NCBI GenBank assembly: GCA_028752905.1
Contig: JAQNBH010000003.1
Location: forward strand, 40,237,354-40,301,353
Origin: Cladorhizidae sp. MBARI D1340-BT2
Lineage: Eukaryota > Porifera > Demospongiae > Poecilosclerida > Cladorhizidae
Direction: 5' to 3'
Length of the DNA: 64,000 nucleotides
Made by a program: the position numbers and the translations under genes. The first letter of the stretch is position 1. Each line of letters begins with the position of its first letter. This document shows, in pieces, positions 29,985 to 41,086 of the stretch. The notes under the pieces were generated by a model. The model saw nothing but the letters and a program-made list of their open reading frames with translations. It was not told where the DNA came from and did not search any database.

Positions 29985-30135
29985 ATATGAAGCCAGGTCT
30001 CTCCACTCTACTGACAGTCCAGCCATTTCTCTCTCCTCTACTGACAGTTCAGCTATTTCGCTCTCCTCTACTGACATTGCAACCAGTTCTCTCTCCTCTA
30101 TTGACAGTGCTGCTAGTTTGACTCGTATCTACTGT
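29985..30135 (+). repeat. Minisatellite with a unit of about 34 bp
   Basis: Four to five imperfect copies of a unit containing ctctcctctactgacagt. The sequence on to 30,937 holds a (tag/cag)-rich hydrophobic frame at 30,480-30,839 that I do not accept as a gene. Confidence 0.7.
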
Positions 30136-30937
30136 CAGTGCACCCAACATTATAAATTGTACAGTGTGACTAGTTTATAATATGCATGACAGTGGATAAG
30201 AGGTGTCAGATATAGTATAAAGTAACTTCATACAGTTTGTCACTATTTGGTCCCTTACTCAATTATGCTGCCTCAACCACATTTAAATATAATTCTGGAC
30301 ATATTTATTCCCTTTCCCTCCCCCTTTGTTTCCTTCCTCCTATACCTACTATTTATTCATAGTATATGTAGCTAGCAGAGTGAGGTACAGTATCCAAGTT
30401 TTGCACTGGACAACAGAATGGTAGGCTCCGCAAGGTTGGTATAAATTATGTGATATCTCTGCTTTAGTTATGGGAAAGTATGTTGATCATTCTACTAATA
30501 GTAGTAATAGTAGTAGCAGCAGCAATAGTTGTAACAATTACAATAAGATGCAATCACTTTCTCAATAACTCGAAATTTACTCTCTCTCGATGCTTTGGCT
30601 TGATGCTAATCATTATTATTATAAGGAATGGGATTAAATTAGAACAAGAACAAGAACTTTGGATGTCCTTTAACTTATCGTTTCATAGCGACATACGATT
30701 ATATACCAGCCAGGTATATTATTCATTATTACAACAATATTTGTGTTTGCTAAGCTACACCAAAACTTTTTCGATGAAAGTTTCTTTGTCTAGTTTGAGG
30801 AGCTTTGTGTTACAGGAACTGCAAACACTGACTGAATAATGAATTAATTTGTTGTACTACCCATAACCACTGCTCTGGTTTCAATATTCATGACTGTTTA
30901 TATATATATAGCATATTTTTTGTTACAACTGCAGAGA

Positions 30938-32256
30938 ATGAAATCCAAGCACACAGCTTATATCACTTTAAGTGTAACAGTCTTACTAGGAATACCTCTA
31001 TTTGCAATGATTTTGAACACGAAGGACAAAACATATAGACAGAAAGAAGTGATTGTGGAGAATTTTATTCAACCAACAGAACAACAAAAGCTTAATTCCC
31101 TTAATCAACCCAAGAATGAAAAATCCGAGAAAAAGCACATCGATATAAACTATCCTTTTTCTTACTTGCCAGCGACACCTCTGTCTAAGGACGTTATCGT
31201 TTACAGTGCATACTTTGATGAAAGGCCACGAAATGGTCATAGTAATGTTACCATATTCTTGATAGGCATCAATAGAACTATATTTGAGCACAAGTGGATC
31301 TCCCAATGTGGAGTTGGTTCTGCCATGACAAATAATTTTGAGATCCGTTTTGTCGAAGAAACTAATCTTATGCACAGTTGGTTAGGTGATTGCAAGTTTC
31401 CCTTCGAACAGGTCGCACTTGATTGCTACAACTTGCCTGTAGTGAATGGCAGCAGGGCATTTGTAGTTTATCAAAGTGGGGTAAATAATGCCACTAAGGA
31501 GTTGGTGAGTGAATCTTTGACACCTCTCATGATTCCTGCGCCAAGGATCCAGCCGTCCGGAGAGCACAATCTATCGGTATTGACATGTACGAAAGCACAC
31601 AATAGAGGCGCTTCATGGCTACCCGAGTTCATCAGATACCAGAAGACACTTGGTGTGGACCACGTACACCTTGCCATGATAGACATTTTCATCGAGGATG
31701 GTGGATTCCGAGATTACCTGAGTTTACACGCAATGCGGTACGAGAAGGTTACCTCTCCATCACTGTTTGGCATGAGTGGTATGATGATAACGAATTTTAT
31801 GTCCACGGGACCATTTTTCAGTTTTTAGATTGCATGTATCGTTTCAGAGGGACGTATGATTACATCTTCCCCTTGGATAGTGATGATTTCTTCAACCCAA
31901 GTATACCTGGCAAGACAAAACTGAAGAATTACATTAAAGACTACTGTTTCACAAAACCATTCGCTTCATGTGCATTCAGATGGTTGTTTTATTATCCTGG
32001 AGTCTGTGGAATGGCAGGAAAAGTAGGGGAAGATGGTAACGTCACCAAATACTTGAAGCCTCATAATGCAATAGCTGAGCAAATAAAATTCAAGTCCGTG
32101 CACTCCATGAAGGCCATTGTGGATTTTTCGTTTCACGAAGCCGCATGTATTGGATGTTTGCTGCCTGGATATTCAGTTAGAACAATCAAACCCGAGGTAG
32201 CATACATGGCTCACAATAGATTAAATATGGATGTAAGTCATGCTAAGTTCTGCTAA
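30938..32256 (+). pseudogene. GT92-family (DUF23) glycosyltransferase, one frame break, 3' end perhaps spliced
   Basis: From ATG 30,938 the protein starts MKSKHTAY, then one membrane segment (TLSVTVLLGIPLFAMIL), as in type II Golgi enzymes. A lumenal stem and the catalytic region follow: LTCTKAHNRGASWLPEFIRY, GVDHVHLAMIDIF, then, in another frame, FLDCMYRFRGTYDYIFPLDS with the acidic DSDD metal site, and a Cys/His-rich end. These blocks in this order are those of GT92 enzymes, which transfer a hexose (galactose in characterised members) to glycans. A one-base shift is needed at about 31,695-31,745. Near the end, atg-gat|gtaagt at about 32,230 looks like a splice donor, so the apparent C-terminus may be intronic. 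It could be a live gene with a sequencing error or a recent pseudogene. Confidence 0.7.
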
Positions 32257-33373
32257 CATGTTTTAGTTGTGTAATGTGTCAGCCCACGCAAGAAGAGGAC
32301 TTATAATTCATTCTTACACATGCCGACAACTGATACATATACATGATGACAATAATTACAATATAGCTAACAATGTTTAATAAATGAAAAGTATAATTTC
32401 ACATATTTCTAAGAATATAATTCTTTAGGAGTAAGGATAACTGGTTGCAATAAACAAGTGAGAATGGTGCTGCTTATGCAGAAAACAGATAATGTGGTTC
32501 AATATGCAGTGGATTTACTGTAGAAACCACAAGTAAGAGTGAGCAATTGTAATGATATTATAAAACAGTTATCTGAAATCCGAACAGACAATACTGAAGA
32601 TTTCATATTCAGGTTTACATTTTCATTTCACATGGAATCCTGCTCCAAATCACAAGCTTGCTTCTGTGCACACTGTTTTTACCCACAAGTTAGCCACGAA
32701 TCCTCAGTTTGGCTTACATACTGTAGATCATTGATCATGATGATGGCATCGTGCACAGAGAGAAGAGCAGAATTATTGTGTGAGACATGTCTGCGTGTGC
32801 AATGTGTGTGTGGAGTAATGATTTCTTGTGTGTGTGCATGTGTATTCATGTGTGTGGTGGAGAGAAATACAAACCAAGTATGTTACAATGCTCAATAATC
32901 AACCTGAAAGTTACTCCCTTGACATTTCGACTATCCTTCATCAGGAATAAACATGTTAACTTGTGTTACTAATCTTTGTATCTCTTATAGTCCTAATTTT
33001 TAATACCTCAAGTAAATAGGCGAGGTACACATGCATCAGGGTTTGGACAAAAGAGATAACTGGTGCTCTTGCTGGATAATGAATAATGATGATCCCGATG
33101 CAATGAGGAATCTATATGAGATTTTTTACCATTAGTTACCAAAAAAATTATTACCAATCAAGCATACTTTATTCCAGATTTGTTTAGTGAACTTTCAACT
33201 CCACCAAACCCATTACTTAGAACCAGCAAATCAACAAACAAAACTCAGCCCAAGTCTCTGGGACAATTTATGAATTCTTACTACCAAACTTTAGCTATAT
33301 CTAGCAAGATAAGCTTGTTAGCTACATTGTAATAAACAGTAACCTGTTTCCTATTTCTTTAGCCTTGGGAACC
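32257..33373. other. Host intergenic DNA with a repeat-family copy
   Basis: Positions 32,460-32,760 resemble 38,030-38,410 and, inverted, 47,985-48,215 (shared words such as tatgcagaaaacaga, ggttcaatatgcagt). A tg-rich patch is at 32,786-32,860, and a hammerhead-like motif is at 32,891-32,945. No gene is seen. Confidence 0.5.
32891..32945 (-). ncRNA. Decayed hammerhead-like motif, copy 1
   Basis: On the minus strand the order is ctgatga, a shortened stem II, then cgaaa, followed by aacttt...gttgattattgag. Core boxes match the hammerhead consensus (CUGAUGA...GAAA), but stem II cannot form properly. It shares its flank with copies at 45.5, 47.7 and 54.2 kb. Confidence 0.3.
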
Positions 33374-33504
33374 TCTTTGACTGTTTAGTTAACTAACAAC
33401 GCTTCTTCGCTATTCGTATCCTAGCCAAAAAACACATAATTATACTGCGAATGCTCACATATGACAGATGATTACATAACTCAAATATATAATGATCCAC
33501 AACA
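33374..33504 (-). repeat. 3' LTR of the BEL/Pao element
   Basis: About 131 bp, nearly identical to 37,678-37,807. On the minus strand it begins TGTTGTGGATC and is preceded by a purine tract (gggggagga, 33,505-33,513), the expected polypurine primer. The far end reads ...cagtcaaaga, not the usual CA, so the true boundary may differ. Confidence 0.7.
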
Positions 33505-33639
33505 TCCTCCCCCGTTGACCAGCACTGGTCAACCTGTGGATTGTCAGATAATAATAATGATAAAAGTTACATGATAAATACACCTGTTCAGTTCATGATC
33601 AGTTAGGAATCCTCTGCCAGGAGCCTAATAATCTCCCTT

Positions 33640-36600
33640 GCATTCTGAGCGCAGTTATCTTTGGTCTGGATGATGGCTGTCTGCTCTCCACATCAGCCTC
33701 AGGAGTAACAGTGATATCAGCCCCCTGTTCATTTGGGAGAGTGGGTCAGATAACCCATGATCATCGGAATCTCTCACTTCCAATGGATACAACAGTTGGA
33801 CTGGTCGTTGCAGATAAGTGGGTCGATTCCCAACTGTCCGAGTCCGGATGCGAGCACATCTGACTTGACCATCAGAACCTGTGATGAGGTCTTCTATCTT
33901 GGCCAATCTCAAAAATCACCTCGGCTGGTCGGCTTCTTGTACGATTACGATGTCGCCAATGTTAATTGGATCAGCAGGGTGCTTGTTGAGTGTATGTCGA
34001 TGCGAATTTCTGAGCTCCAATAGATAGTCCTTCTTCCATCTTCCCCAGAAGTGGTCCAAAACACGGCTGAGATAGACCATCCATTTTGTGAGGGTATTCT
34101 GATTCACTTCAATGGTATCATCGATATCTCTATTGTAGGGCCCATCTTGCAAGCTCATGAGACGTCGGCCTGTAATAAGATGTGATGGAGTGAGTGGCTC
34201 TTCTATATCATCGGTTGAGAGATAAGACAAGTGTCGGGAGTTAACTATCACTTCCACTTCAATGGTGGCTGTCACGAGTTCATCCATGGTAAGTTTTCCT
34301 CTTCCAATTGTCTTCCGCAGACATCGTTTCACAGATTTAATCATGCGTTCGAATATCCCACCCCACCATGGTGCCTTCTCCAAGTTAAAACTCCACTGAA
34401 TATGGATTCCTGCAAAGTATCCTTGCACTTCAGGATGTTTGAGTATCTTCACTAGGAGTTTGGCAGCAGACTTAAAGGTTCTGCCATTATCCGAAATGAT
34501 TCGAATAGGGACACCTCTTCGAGCAGTAAAACACTTAAGGGGGTCCACTACCCAAAAAAAACAAAAAAAACCACAACTTCTCTCTGCTTCAGAATTTTTA
34601 TTTGAAATATTGTATGATGTGTACCTATACACAGACCTACCTTCAGGTGCTGTGTCAACTACCCAGCTCCAACTTATCCTGACTTAGTGAACATTTAAGA
34701 TTTCACGAGGACGGTCATATTTGGAGACTAGTTTACTTTGGGATTTCACAACTTACCACAGGGGAAATTACAAAGTATGAAACACAATATAACATTGAGT
34801 TTTTAAAAAATAGTGTGATCATGGACTTTAAAAACTATTGCAATTTCTAGGTAGCATTTTCATTGTTTTTTTGTACCTGTTGACATCATACTTGCTTAAA
34901 ATTAAAAACAGAGAATGTCATCTTGTAGCTCTCATTGAGAGGAAACAGAATCTATATAATTTTGTCCGATTACTCCAAATATGAAGCAGGGAGAACCGTC
35001 CTTGGCCAAAAAAACTACTTTTTCGGGACAGGCACTTTAAGGACTAGCATAGTATTTCAATGGTTGAACTGACCATACCATTAAAAAAAAAAAAAAAAAG
35101 TGGTATACATATACATACTAGAAAAATCAAGAATAGGGAGGGGAAGTTTGGTCTGTCCTATATAGGCTGCTTCCTAGGGGGATGACCAGAATCACTGGTT
35201 TGCTTCCCTTGTCGGTCTCCGCGGTCATTGAAACTCACTATTATGTGAAGCGTCTTCTTCGTAAATCGGAAGTACTCAAGTTAGTATAAGTCCAGAATAG
35301 AGGATCCAAATCTTCTAAAATTTGGAAGGCAGCATCTTGCATGTACAGTCATCACATTTTGGGGGGGGGGGGGGGGGGGGGGGGGTGAAATTTTTTTTTT
35401 TTTTGGGGTAGTGGTCCCCCTTAAAGCATCTGATAAAGGTTTGAGTTGTCATATCTGGGACAACTTCCAGGTGTATTGCTCGTACCACACAACAAGTAAA
35501 AAGACAAATCCATACTTTGGTACTTTCTGATCTGCCAACCTCTTTGATGTACAGAGGTCCTGCACAGTCCACTCCAGTATAAGTGAATACTGGAGCCCTG
35601 AAACTGGGTAGAGGTGGTGGAGGTGGTGGATAATGTGCTCGTTCTTCAAAGCGTCTACAAATGACACATCGTCGCAAAATCATCTTCACGAGGCTTCTCC
35701 CACGTACAATCCAATACCTCGACCTGAGTTCTGCCAAGGTCTCACCGACACCATTGTGCTTCACAACGGCATGAGCATCAAGAACAATCAATCCAGTCAA
35801 TGGATGTTGAGAATCTAATAGTATTGGATGCTGAGTCATGAATGGGAGGTTTGCATTGGTTAGTCGGCCACCACAACGCCAGACTCCAGTGTTATCAATA
35901 AATAATCCAAATTGCTGCTGCCATGCCACAAACTTGGGATTCCTCACTAGGGAGATTTGCATCTCCTTAATCCAGTGGGTTTCGATTTCCTGCAGGTCTT
36001 GGGAGGTGATATGCTGGGTGAATTCAGAGTCACTGCTCCTGATCTTATGCATCCAAATCCTGGAACATTTCAGTACCTGTGCTGTCACTCGCAACAGCTG
36101 AGTCTTGGAGCTAAAGTCCTCACACATCCAATTCCCGATTTTTACTCTCTTGTCATCACTAGCAGGTGCTAGAAGAGTGTGGAAGTGTTTGACTTTCTTC
36201 TGTTCCAGTCCACACTCCTCAGGCATGGTCGTCAGCTCGTCACAATTGGGGAAACCACTACCATCACAGAACCAGGGCGGGCCATGTAGCCAGAGTGAGC
36301 AGGATGACAGCTGACTAGGATCCATCCCTCGGGAAGGAATATCTGCTGGGTTCTCGATACCTGCACAATGTTGCCACTGATCAACCGCAGTCAGACTGCA
36401 TATCTGGTTGACCCGGTTCTGCACAAATTGCTGCCATTCCTTTCTCTGTCCCTTGATCCAGTAGAGTGCCACCTTTGATGGGAGTTCAGGGTTCAGAGCT
36501 TGTGAGACATTGGCCATCAGCTTACTTAGAAGCACTGCAGATAACAACTCCAATCGTGGGATTGTCTGTTCTTTGAGAGGTGCCACTCTTGTTTTGCAAG

Positions 36601-37677
36601 CAATGAATCTTGTGACGTGGCTATCTCTCACATCCATCACGAGATACACTACAGCAGCATATGCTAATTTTGAAGAATCACAAAATCCCTGCAGACAATA
36701 GGAAGACACCGTCATTGAAAGTCCATCAAAGTAACATCTGGGAATACTGATGGGTTGGCACTTCTGCAGACTGGATAACAGAGATTTCCATTTATGCTGC
36801 AATTCAGGGGGAATTACATCATCCCAATCAAGCTTGGCTTCACAGAACTCCTGGAACAGGACCTTGAAGCATATAGTAACAGGTGAAACAAACCCAAGAG
36901 GATCATAGAATCGGCTTGCAGTTCCCACAACATGCCTCTTAGTGGGTTCCAGATTGAACACCTGTGATACCACATCTCTGAAGTCAAATACGAATCTGTC
37001 CGTTGATGGGTTCCATCTAACGCCTAGAATATTTGTCTCTCCAGTATGTACCTTCTGCGTGGTTCCAAGTGTGAGTTTAGCATACTCCTCATCATTCAGG
37101 GGGCAGTCAGTCGGAGGCAGCTCCATCAAGCGTTCATTCTCAACTATCTTCTTCTGAAGATCACTGGAGTTGGTCACAAATTTCCTCAGGTTGAAGCCTC
37201 CTTCCTTGAACATCATCTTAGAGTCAGAATACAGCCTGTAGGCATGATCATCAGTGTCAGCTCCAGATATAATATCATCTACATATATTGAGCGAGAGAT
37301 ATTTTCCACTACCTCTGGATAGCTGGAAGAATACTTCTGGATGTGATGTTGTACTGTGGCATTTAGGAGGAATGGGCTTGAAGATACACCGAATACCACA
37401 CGTGTGAAGCGGAGAGTGATAACTCTGGGATCCTCCTCGGTGACATCATCAACCCATAGAAATCTCAACACATCTCTATCAGTTTCAGATACTGAAATCA
37501 TGAGAAAAGCTTTATCAATATCTGCTGCCAATGCTATGTTGTGAACTCGAAACCGCAGGACTATGTCCATGATATTCTCCAAACTTCGGACCAGTGCACA
37601 AACAATCATTCAACGATGGACCATCACCTCTGGCTGAGGCATCATACACGATTCGTATTGCTCGTTTCTTTGTCTTG
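33640..37677 (-). pseudogene. pol: BEL/Pao pol: reverse transcriptase, RNase H and integrase relic
   Basis: Order on the minus strand: RT fingers (IVYDASA, 37.6 kb), RT ADIDKAFLMI and the catalytic box YVDDII (37.3 kb). The RNase H-like region of the Pao family follows (PRLELLSAVLLSKLM, GMDPSQLS). The integrase zinc-binding HH-CC set has HAVVKHNG...RRCVICRRF, then catalytic D in GVDCAGP (35.5 kb). After the insertion, SDNGRTF and WWGGIFERMI supply the second Asp and the Glu (34.5-34.3 kb). The C-terminal module typical of BEL ends in LQRPVQLLYPLEV (33.7 kb). Breaks are a stop/frameshift near 33,915 and the 882-bp insertion. Confidence 0.85.
34535..35424. mobile_element. 882-bp TTAA-flanked non-autonomous transposon (piggyBac-like MITE)
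   Basis: TTAA at 34,535-34,538 and again at 35,421-35,424 flank a segment with terminal inverted repeats gggggtccactaccc and gggtagtggtccccc. Removing the segment and one TTAA would put the two integrase halves back in one frame, so the insertion is exact. There is no transposase inside. Near its right end are a run of about 26 G (35,360-35,386) and a run of about 16 T, which are prone to sequencing error. TTAA targeting is the hallmark of piggyBac-type elements. Confidence 0.85.
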
Positions 37678-37807
37678 TCTTTGACTGTTTAGTTAACTAA
37701 CAATGCTTCTTCGCTATTCGTATCCAAGCCAAAACCACATAATTATACTGCGCATGCTCACATATGACAGATGATTACATAACTCAAATATATAATGATC
37801 CACAACA
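37678..37807 (-). repeat. 5' LTR of the BEL/Pao element
   Basis: 130 bp matching 33,374-33,504 with a few differences (for example aacaatgc here, aacaacgc there). It begins TGTTGTGG on the minus strand at 37,807. Confidence 0.7.
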
Positions 37808-39854
37808 TACATATTATAAATATTCCTATTCAGAATCAATTATAATATAGTTGACTATTTCTTACCTTCATTGCTAGTACTTGGCATCCACGATTGATAA
37901 ACTTCTTTAGGTTCAGGTAAAGTTTCTACACTCCATCTGTTCATGTAGACATTTTTTTAACCTGGAAATGATAGTCACTGTCAATTAGTTGGTAACCTTC
38001 CCAAAACCATCTGCAAAGGCTGGTGAGGATATAACTGCCTATGCAGAAAACAGAACTATGCATGAGAAGCTAACATGGTTCAATATGCAGTTGGTTATTC
38101 AGGAAGCCAGAGGTATGAAATATGCATTTGTCCTGATATTTGAAAATAGTTATCTGAAACCTGAACAGAAATATGTACTCATATGTAAAGATTATAACAA
38201 TTCTGTTAGACTAGACACATTTTCAGTTCACATGAAATCCTTCCCAAAATAATAAGCAAGCCTCTGTACACAGTGTACTGACCAAGTAGTTTATCATGAA
38301 TACTCCATTTGGCTTTATCATTCCGGAAACAATGATGACTACATGCTGTACGCGCAGAAGAAAAGTGTGTCTGTGTTTTGTGTGTGTGTGTGTGTGGTTT
38401 TCCATGTGTACACTAACAATGACAGGAAGTAATTAACACTTAATAATTATTGATTATGCATCAACAGTATAAATTCTTGTGGTAAAACTTGTGAGTATAT
38501 ATTTAGGCCATATTTTATAACATTCACTTGAGGCTTCTATGATAGATAAAAGATTTAAAATCAGATTATTACATTGGCAACGATGATTAAGTCATAGCAT
38601 TCTACTCACGGTTTTGTCTCTAAGTTTGATCCAGCTATGGTGAACAGGATAGAATACACTGAAGGACATCATTTATAATTTGAAACTAATGTTGCTGATT
38701 CAGAAGAAAAGAAGAATTACATCTAGCTTTACACTTGTTGACCTCTTTGCTTCAAGCTAGTATGATTCCTAGTTGAGGGACATGGACTGGACACAATTCC
38801 ATGCAGTGATCTTATCCTACTAGTGAAAGAACACTGATACCAAGCCAACCAAGGTAGAAGTTCAACATCCGCATTTGAAACTGTGTGGAGCCTGAAGCAA
38901 ACTACATGAATGCTCTAGGACACTGACTGAATGCTGTACCTATGAAACATAAGGAGATGCTCAGAAATGGCTGGTATTTAGTGTTCATCACGAAGGATTT
39001 CTCTGGTTGAAAAGGACTTTATATACGATAAACCTTACCCTCTCATCATTACTATCAAAATGGCAGAGCAAGATTCCAAGCACCTCAGGAGTCAGAGGAC
39101 AACTACCATGTCCGCAGTTGAGAGTGGATCCATTATCAGTTTCTTGTTCCAGTACAAATAAAATTGAAGATGGGAGCATCAGTTACCATCATCAGCCATT
39201 CGATCACCGAACATCCAAATGACTAGTCATGCCTCTACAACCATCAGAAATGGCATTTAAAACTTACACTGGACAAGTCATTCTGATTTTGTGTAGTAGA
39301 GTGGAGCATAATTATTAAATTGATGTCATCATACAGGTGGTATCTGTGTATGGGCCTAATCGATTTGGAAGGGATTGACTCCAAAAGTTGGAGTTTGACC
39401 TTGTTTCTATTCAAAACACAAATGTATAAAACGAAGTGTTGGACCAACCTACTCCACTAAGAGTAATCCTAAGAAACATCCATAGTATTTTCAGATGAAC
39501 TGTGATGCCTGTGAGGGTCTGTTGTGCAATTTACAGGTGGATTTAATAATAAAAAAAGCCTAAGTACCTCATACTAACATTTATTCTCATGGAGTAAGTT
39601 GAAACAGAGTTACAGAGTTACAGAGTTACAAATTTTAGGAATAATTTCTTCTGTCCAGTTTACTAAGTGGGAAGCATGTATAGTGCCACTAAAAAAGAAT
39701 GGTCCACTCGGTTTTGTGGTGACTAGAATGTTACGCCAAATAATGTCTTACTTACTTTAATCATATTTATACTCTTTCTATCAGTTCAGTTTGACATCAC
39801 TGGTCTCCTTGCCAACCTGTGGATTGGACCAATCATCTTCACTTGGGTCAATCC
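37808..39854. other. Host DNA with a dispersed repeat copy
   Basis: Positions 37,865-37,960 have an inverted relative near 41,020-41,090 (agatggagtgtagaa). Positions 37,989-38,252 are an open 87-codon frame inside the repeat family also seen at 32.5 and 48.1 kb; it may descend from a host exon. A short (tg)n run lies near 38,375-38,396 and a triple tacagagt word at 39,605-39,632. No further gene is recognised. Confidence 0.45.
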
Positions 39855-40371
39855 ATGTCAAAGGCTCCTCAGTCAGGTGAGTGTTCTTGCTTGTTGTCTG
39901 GTGTGGTTGTGGCTTGTTTATTCACATGAGTGGCTTGTTCTTTCACATGTATATGTCCCTTTGTTAATCCCACAGATAGTGATGTTCTGCCGTCAACACC
40001 ACCTGCTGGTTTTGCCACTGTCAGGTGAGAGTATTTCCCTGACATTCACTTACAAAAAATAAAGCTTAAGATTTCCCAAGAATAAGGTGTAGCATGCTTA
40101 TATCACATTTGATCATCAGATTTTAAATGACTGAACCTATGACTGAAATATGCTACTTTATAGAAGTGTTTTGAAGACGACAGTGAAACAATCGGAGAGA
40201 AAAATATCTGGGCAATGTTCTGGGAACAACCAGGGATTGCATTTCGATTTCCAGACATCAACCATTGGACCGTGGGCACCCAAACAATTTGAAGTCATCC
40301 AAACAAGCATTGGAACACCTTTACAACTCATCGACTCACAGTTTTCAAGGATTGAACCAGTTCAATATTGA
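39855..40371 (+). CDS. Candidate three-exon host gene, 92 aa, function unknown
   Basis: Exon 1 is 39,855-39,876 (ATG, MSKAPQS, donor cag|gtgagt). Exon 2 is 39,976-40,024 (acceptor cccacag, donor cag|gtgaga). Exon 3 is 40,164-40,371 (acceptor tttatag, stop TGA). Exon lengths 22, 49 and 208 add to 279, exactly 93 codons, and the frame is open throughout (SDVLPSTPPAGFATV across exon 2; ends IEPVQY). An aataaa signal lies at 40,456. No domain is recognised. The 3' part has an inverted relative inside the 6.26-kb repeat (about 44,780-45,160), so it might be part of a repeat family. Confidence 0.45.
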
Positions 40372-41086
40372 CTGTAATGATCATTTCCATTTTAGACATT
40401 TGTGATGATAATTTCCATTTTAGCAAACTGTGTCCATAGCTAGAGTGTGTTGATGAATAAAGTCGCCAAGTCAGTATGAAACTTCACCTGATCCTGAGGA
40501 AGCTTCTCTATCTTGGGCTGCTGTGCTTCTCCCACAATTTCTTTTTATAACGCTTGTACTTGTTTTTATCTCCAAATCTCAGTTCTCTTTGTTCTGTGTT
40601 TCAGAAGCAGGCTTTGACTTTTTTCTCTCTCTCTCCTTTTCTGAAGAGTATTTTCTTTATCCAGTCTGGCAAATCAAATAGCTAGCTGTTCCACTTAAAA
40701 TTATTTGCAATCTGTAAGTGTGCATATATAGTATTCATAGCAATGCAACAATCTGCATGACAACTATTTCAAAATTTTAATAACTCCACAGCTGGCCAAC
40801 GCTAAATCTGTGGGCTTCAGGGAGTGCTGTAGCAACTTGCATTCTAGTTTTTGATCAGTAGACTTACTTCATTAGTCCTAGCCATGATCAATGTTGCAGC
40901 GAATACAACTGTGGTTGGTTGGTTTCTCTTATTGCAAAACAACAAAGTAAGTTGGTTAGCTTGAGCTATGGGCCTTAGAAAGTTACATTCTTTTATGGTT
41001 CTGCTATCCTTGCAGAAACATAGACAGATGGAGTGTAGAAGATTTACTGACCCTAAACAAGTTTCTCATTGGTGGATGATCCCAAG
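40372..41086. other. Host DNA, related in inverse to 44.7-45.1 kb
   Basis: Words such as tgtccatagctagagtgtg and ctgaaacagaac/gttctgtgtttcag are shared, inverted, with the first 6.26-kb repeat copy. No gene seen. Confidence 0.45.

Larger units (their letters stand above)
33374..37807 (-). mobile_element. BEL/Pao LTR retrotransposon, internally deleted
   Basis: Minus-strand element with short LTR-like repeats at both ends, a pol relic between them and a polypurine tract by the 3' LTR. Gag, protease and the start of reverse transcriptase are missing: the 5' LTR-like sequence passes straight into RT coding (KKRAIRIVYDASA). No target-site duplication is visible. A later TTAA-type insertion sits inside the integrase. 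Confidence 0.8.

Noticed and set aside
30480..30839. 119-codon frame with a very hydrophobic start
   Set aside because: The hydrophobic part is translated tag/cag-type simple repeat; no other support.
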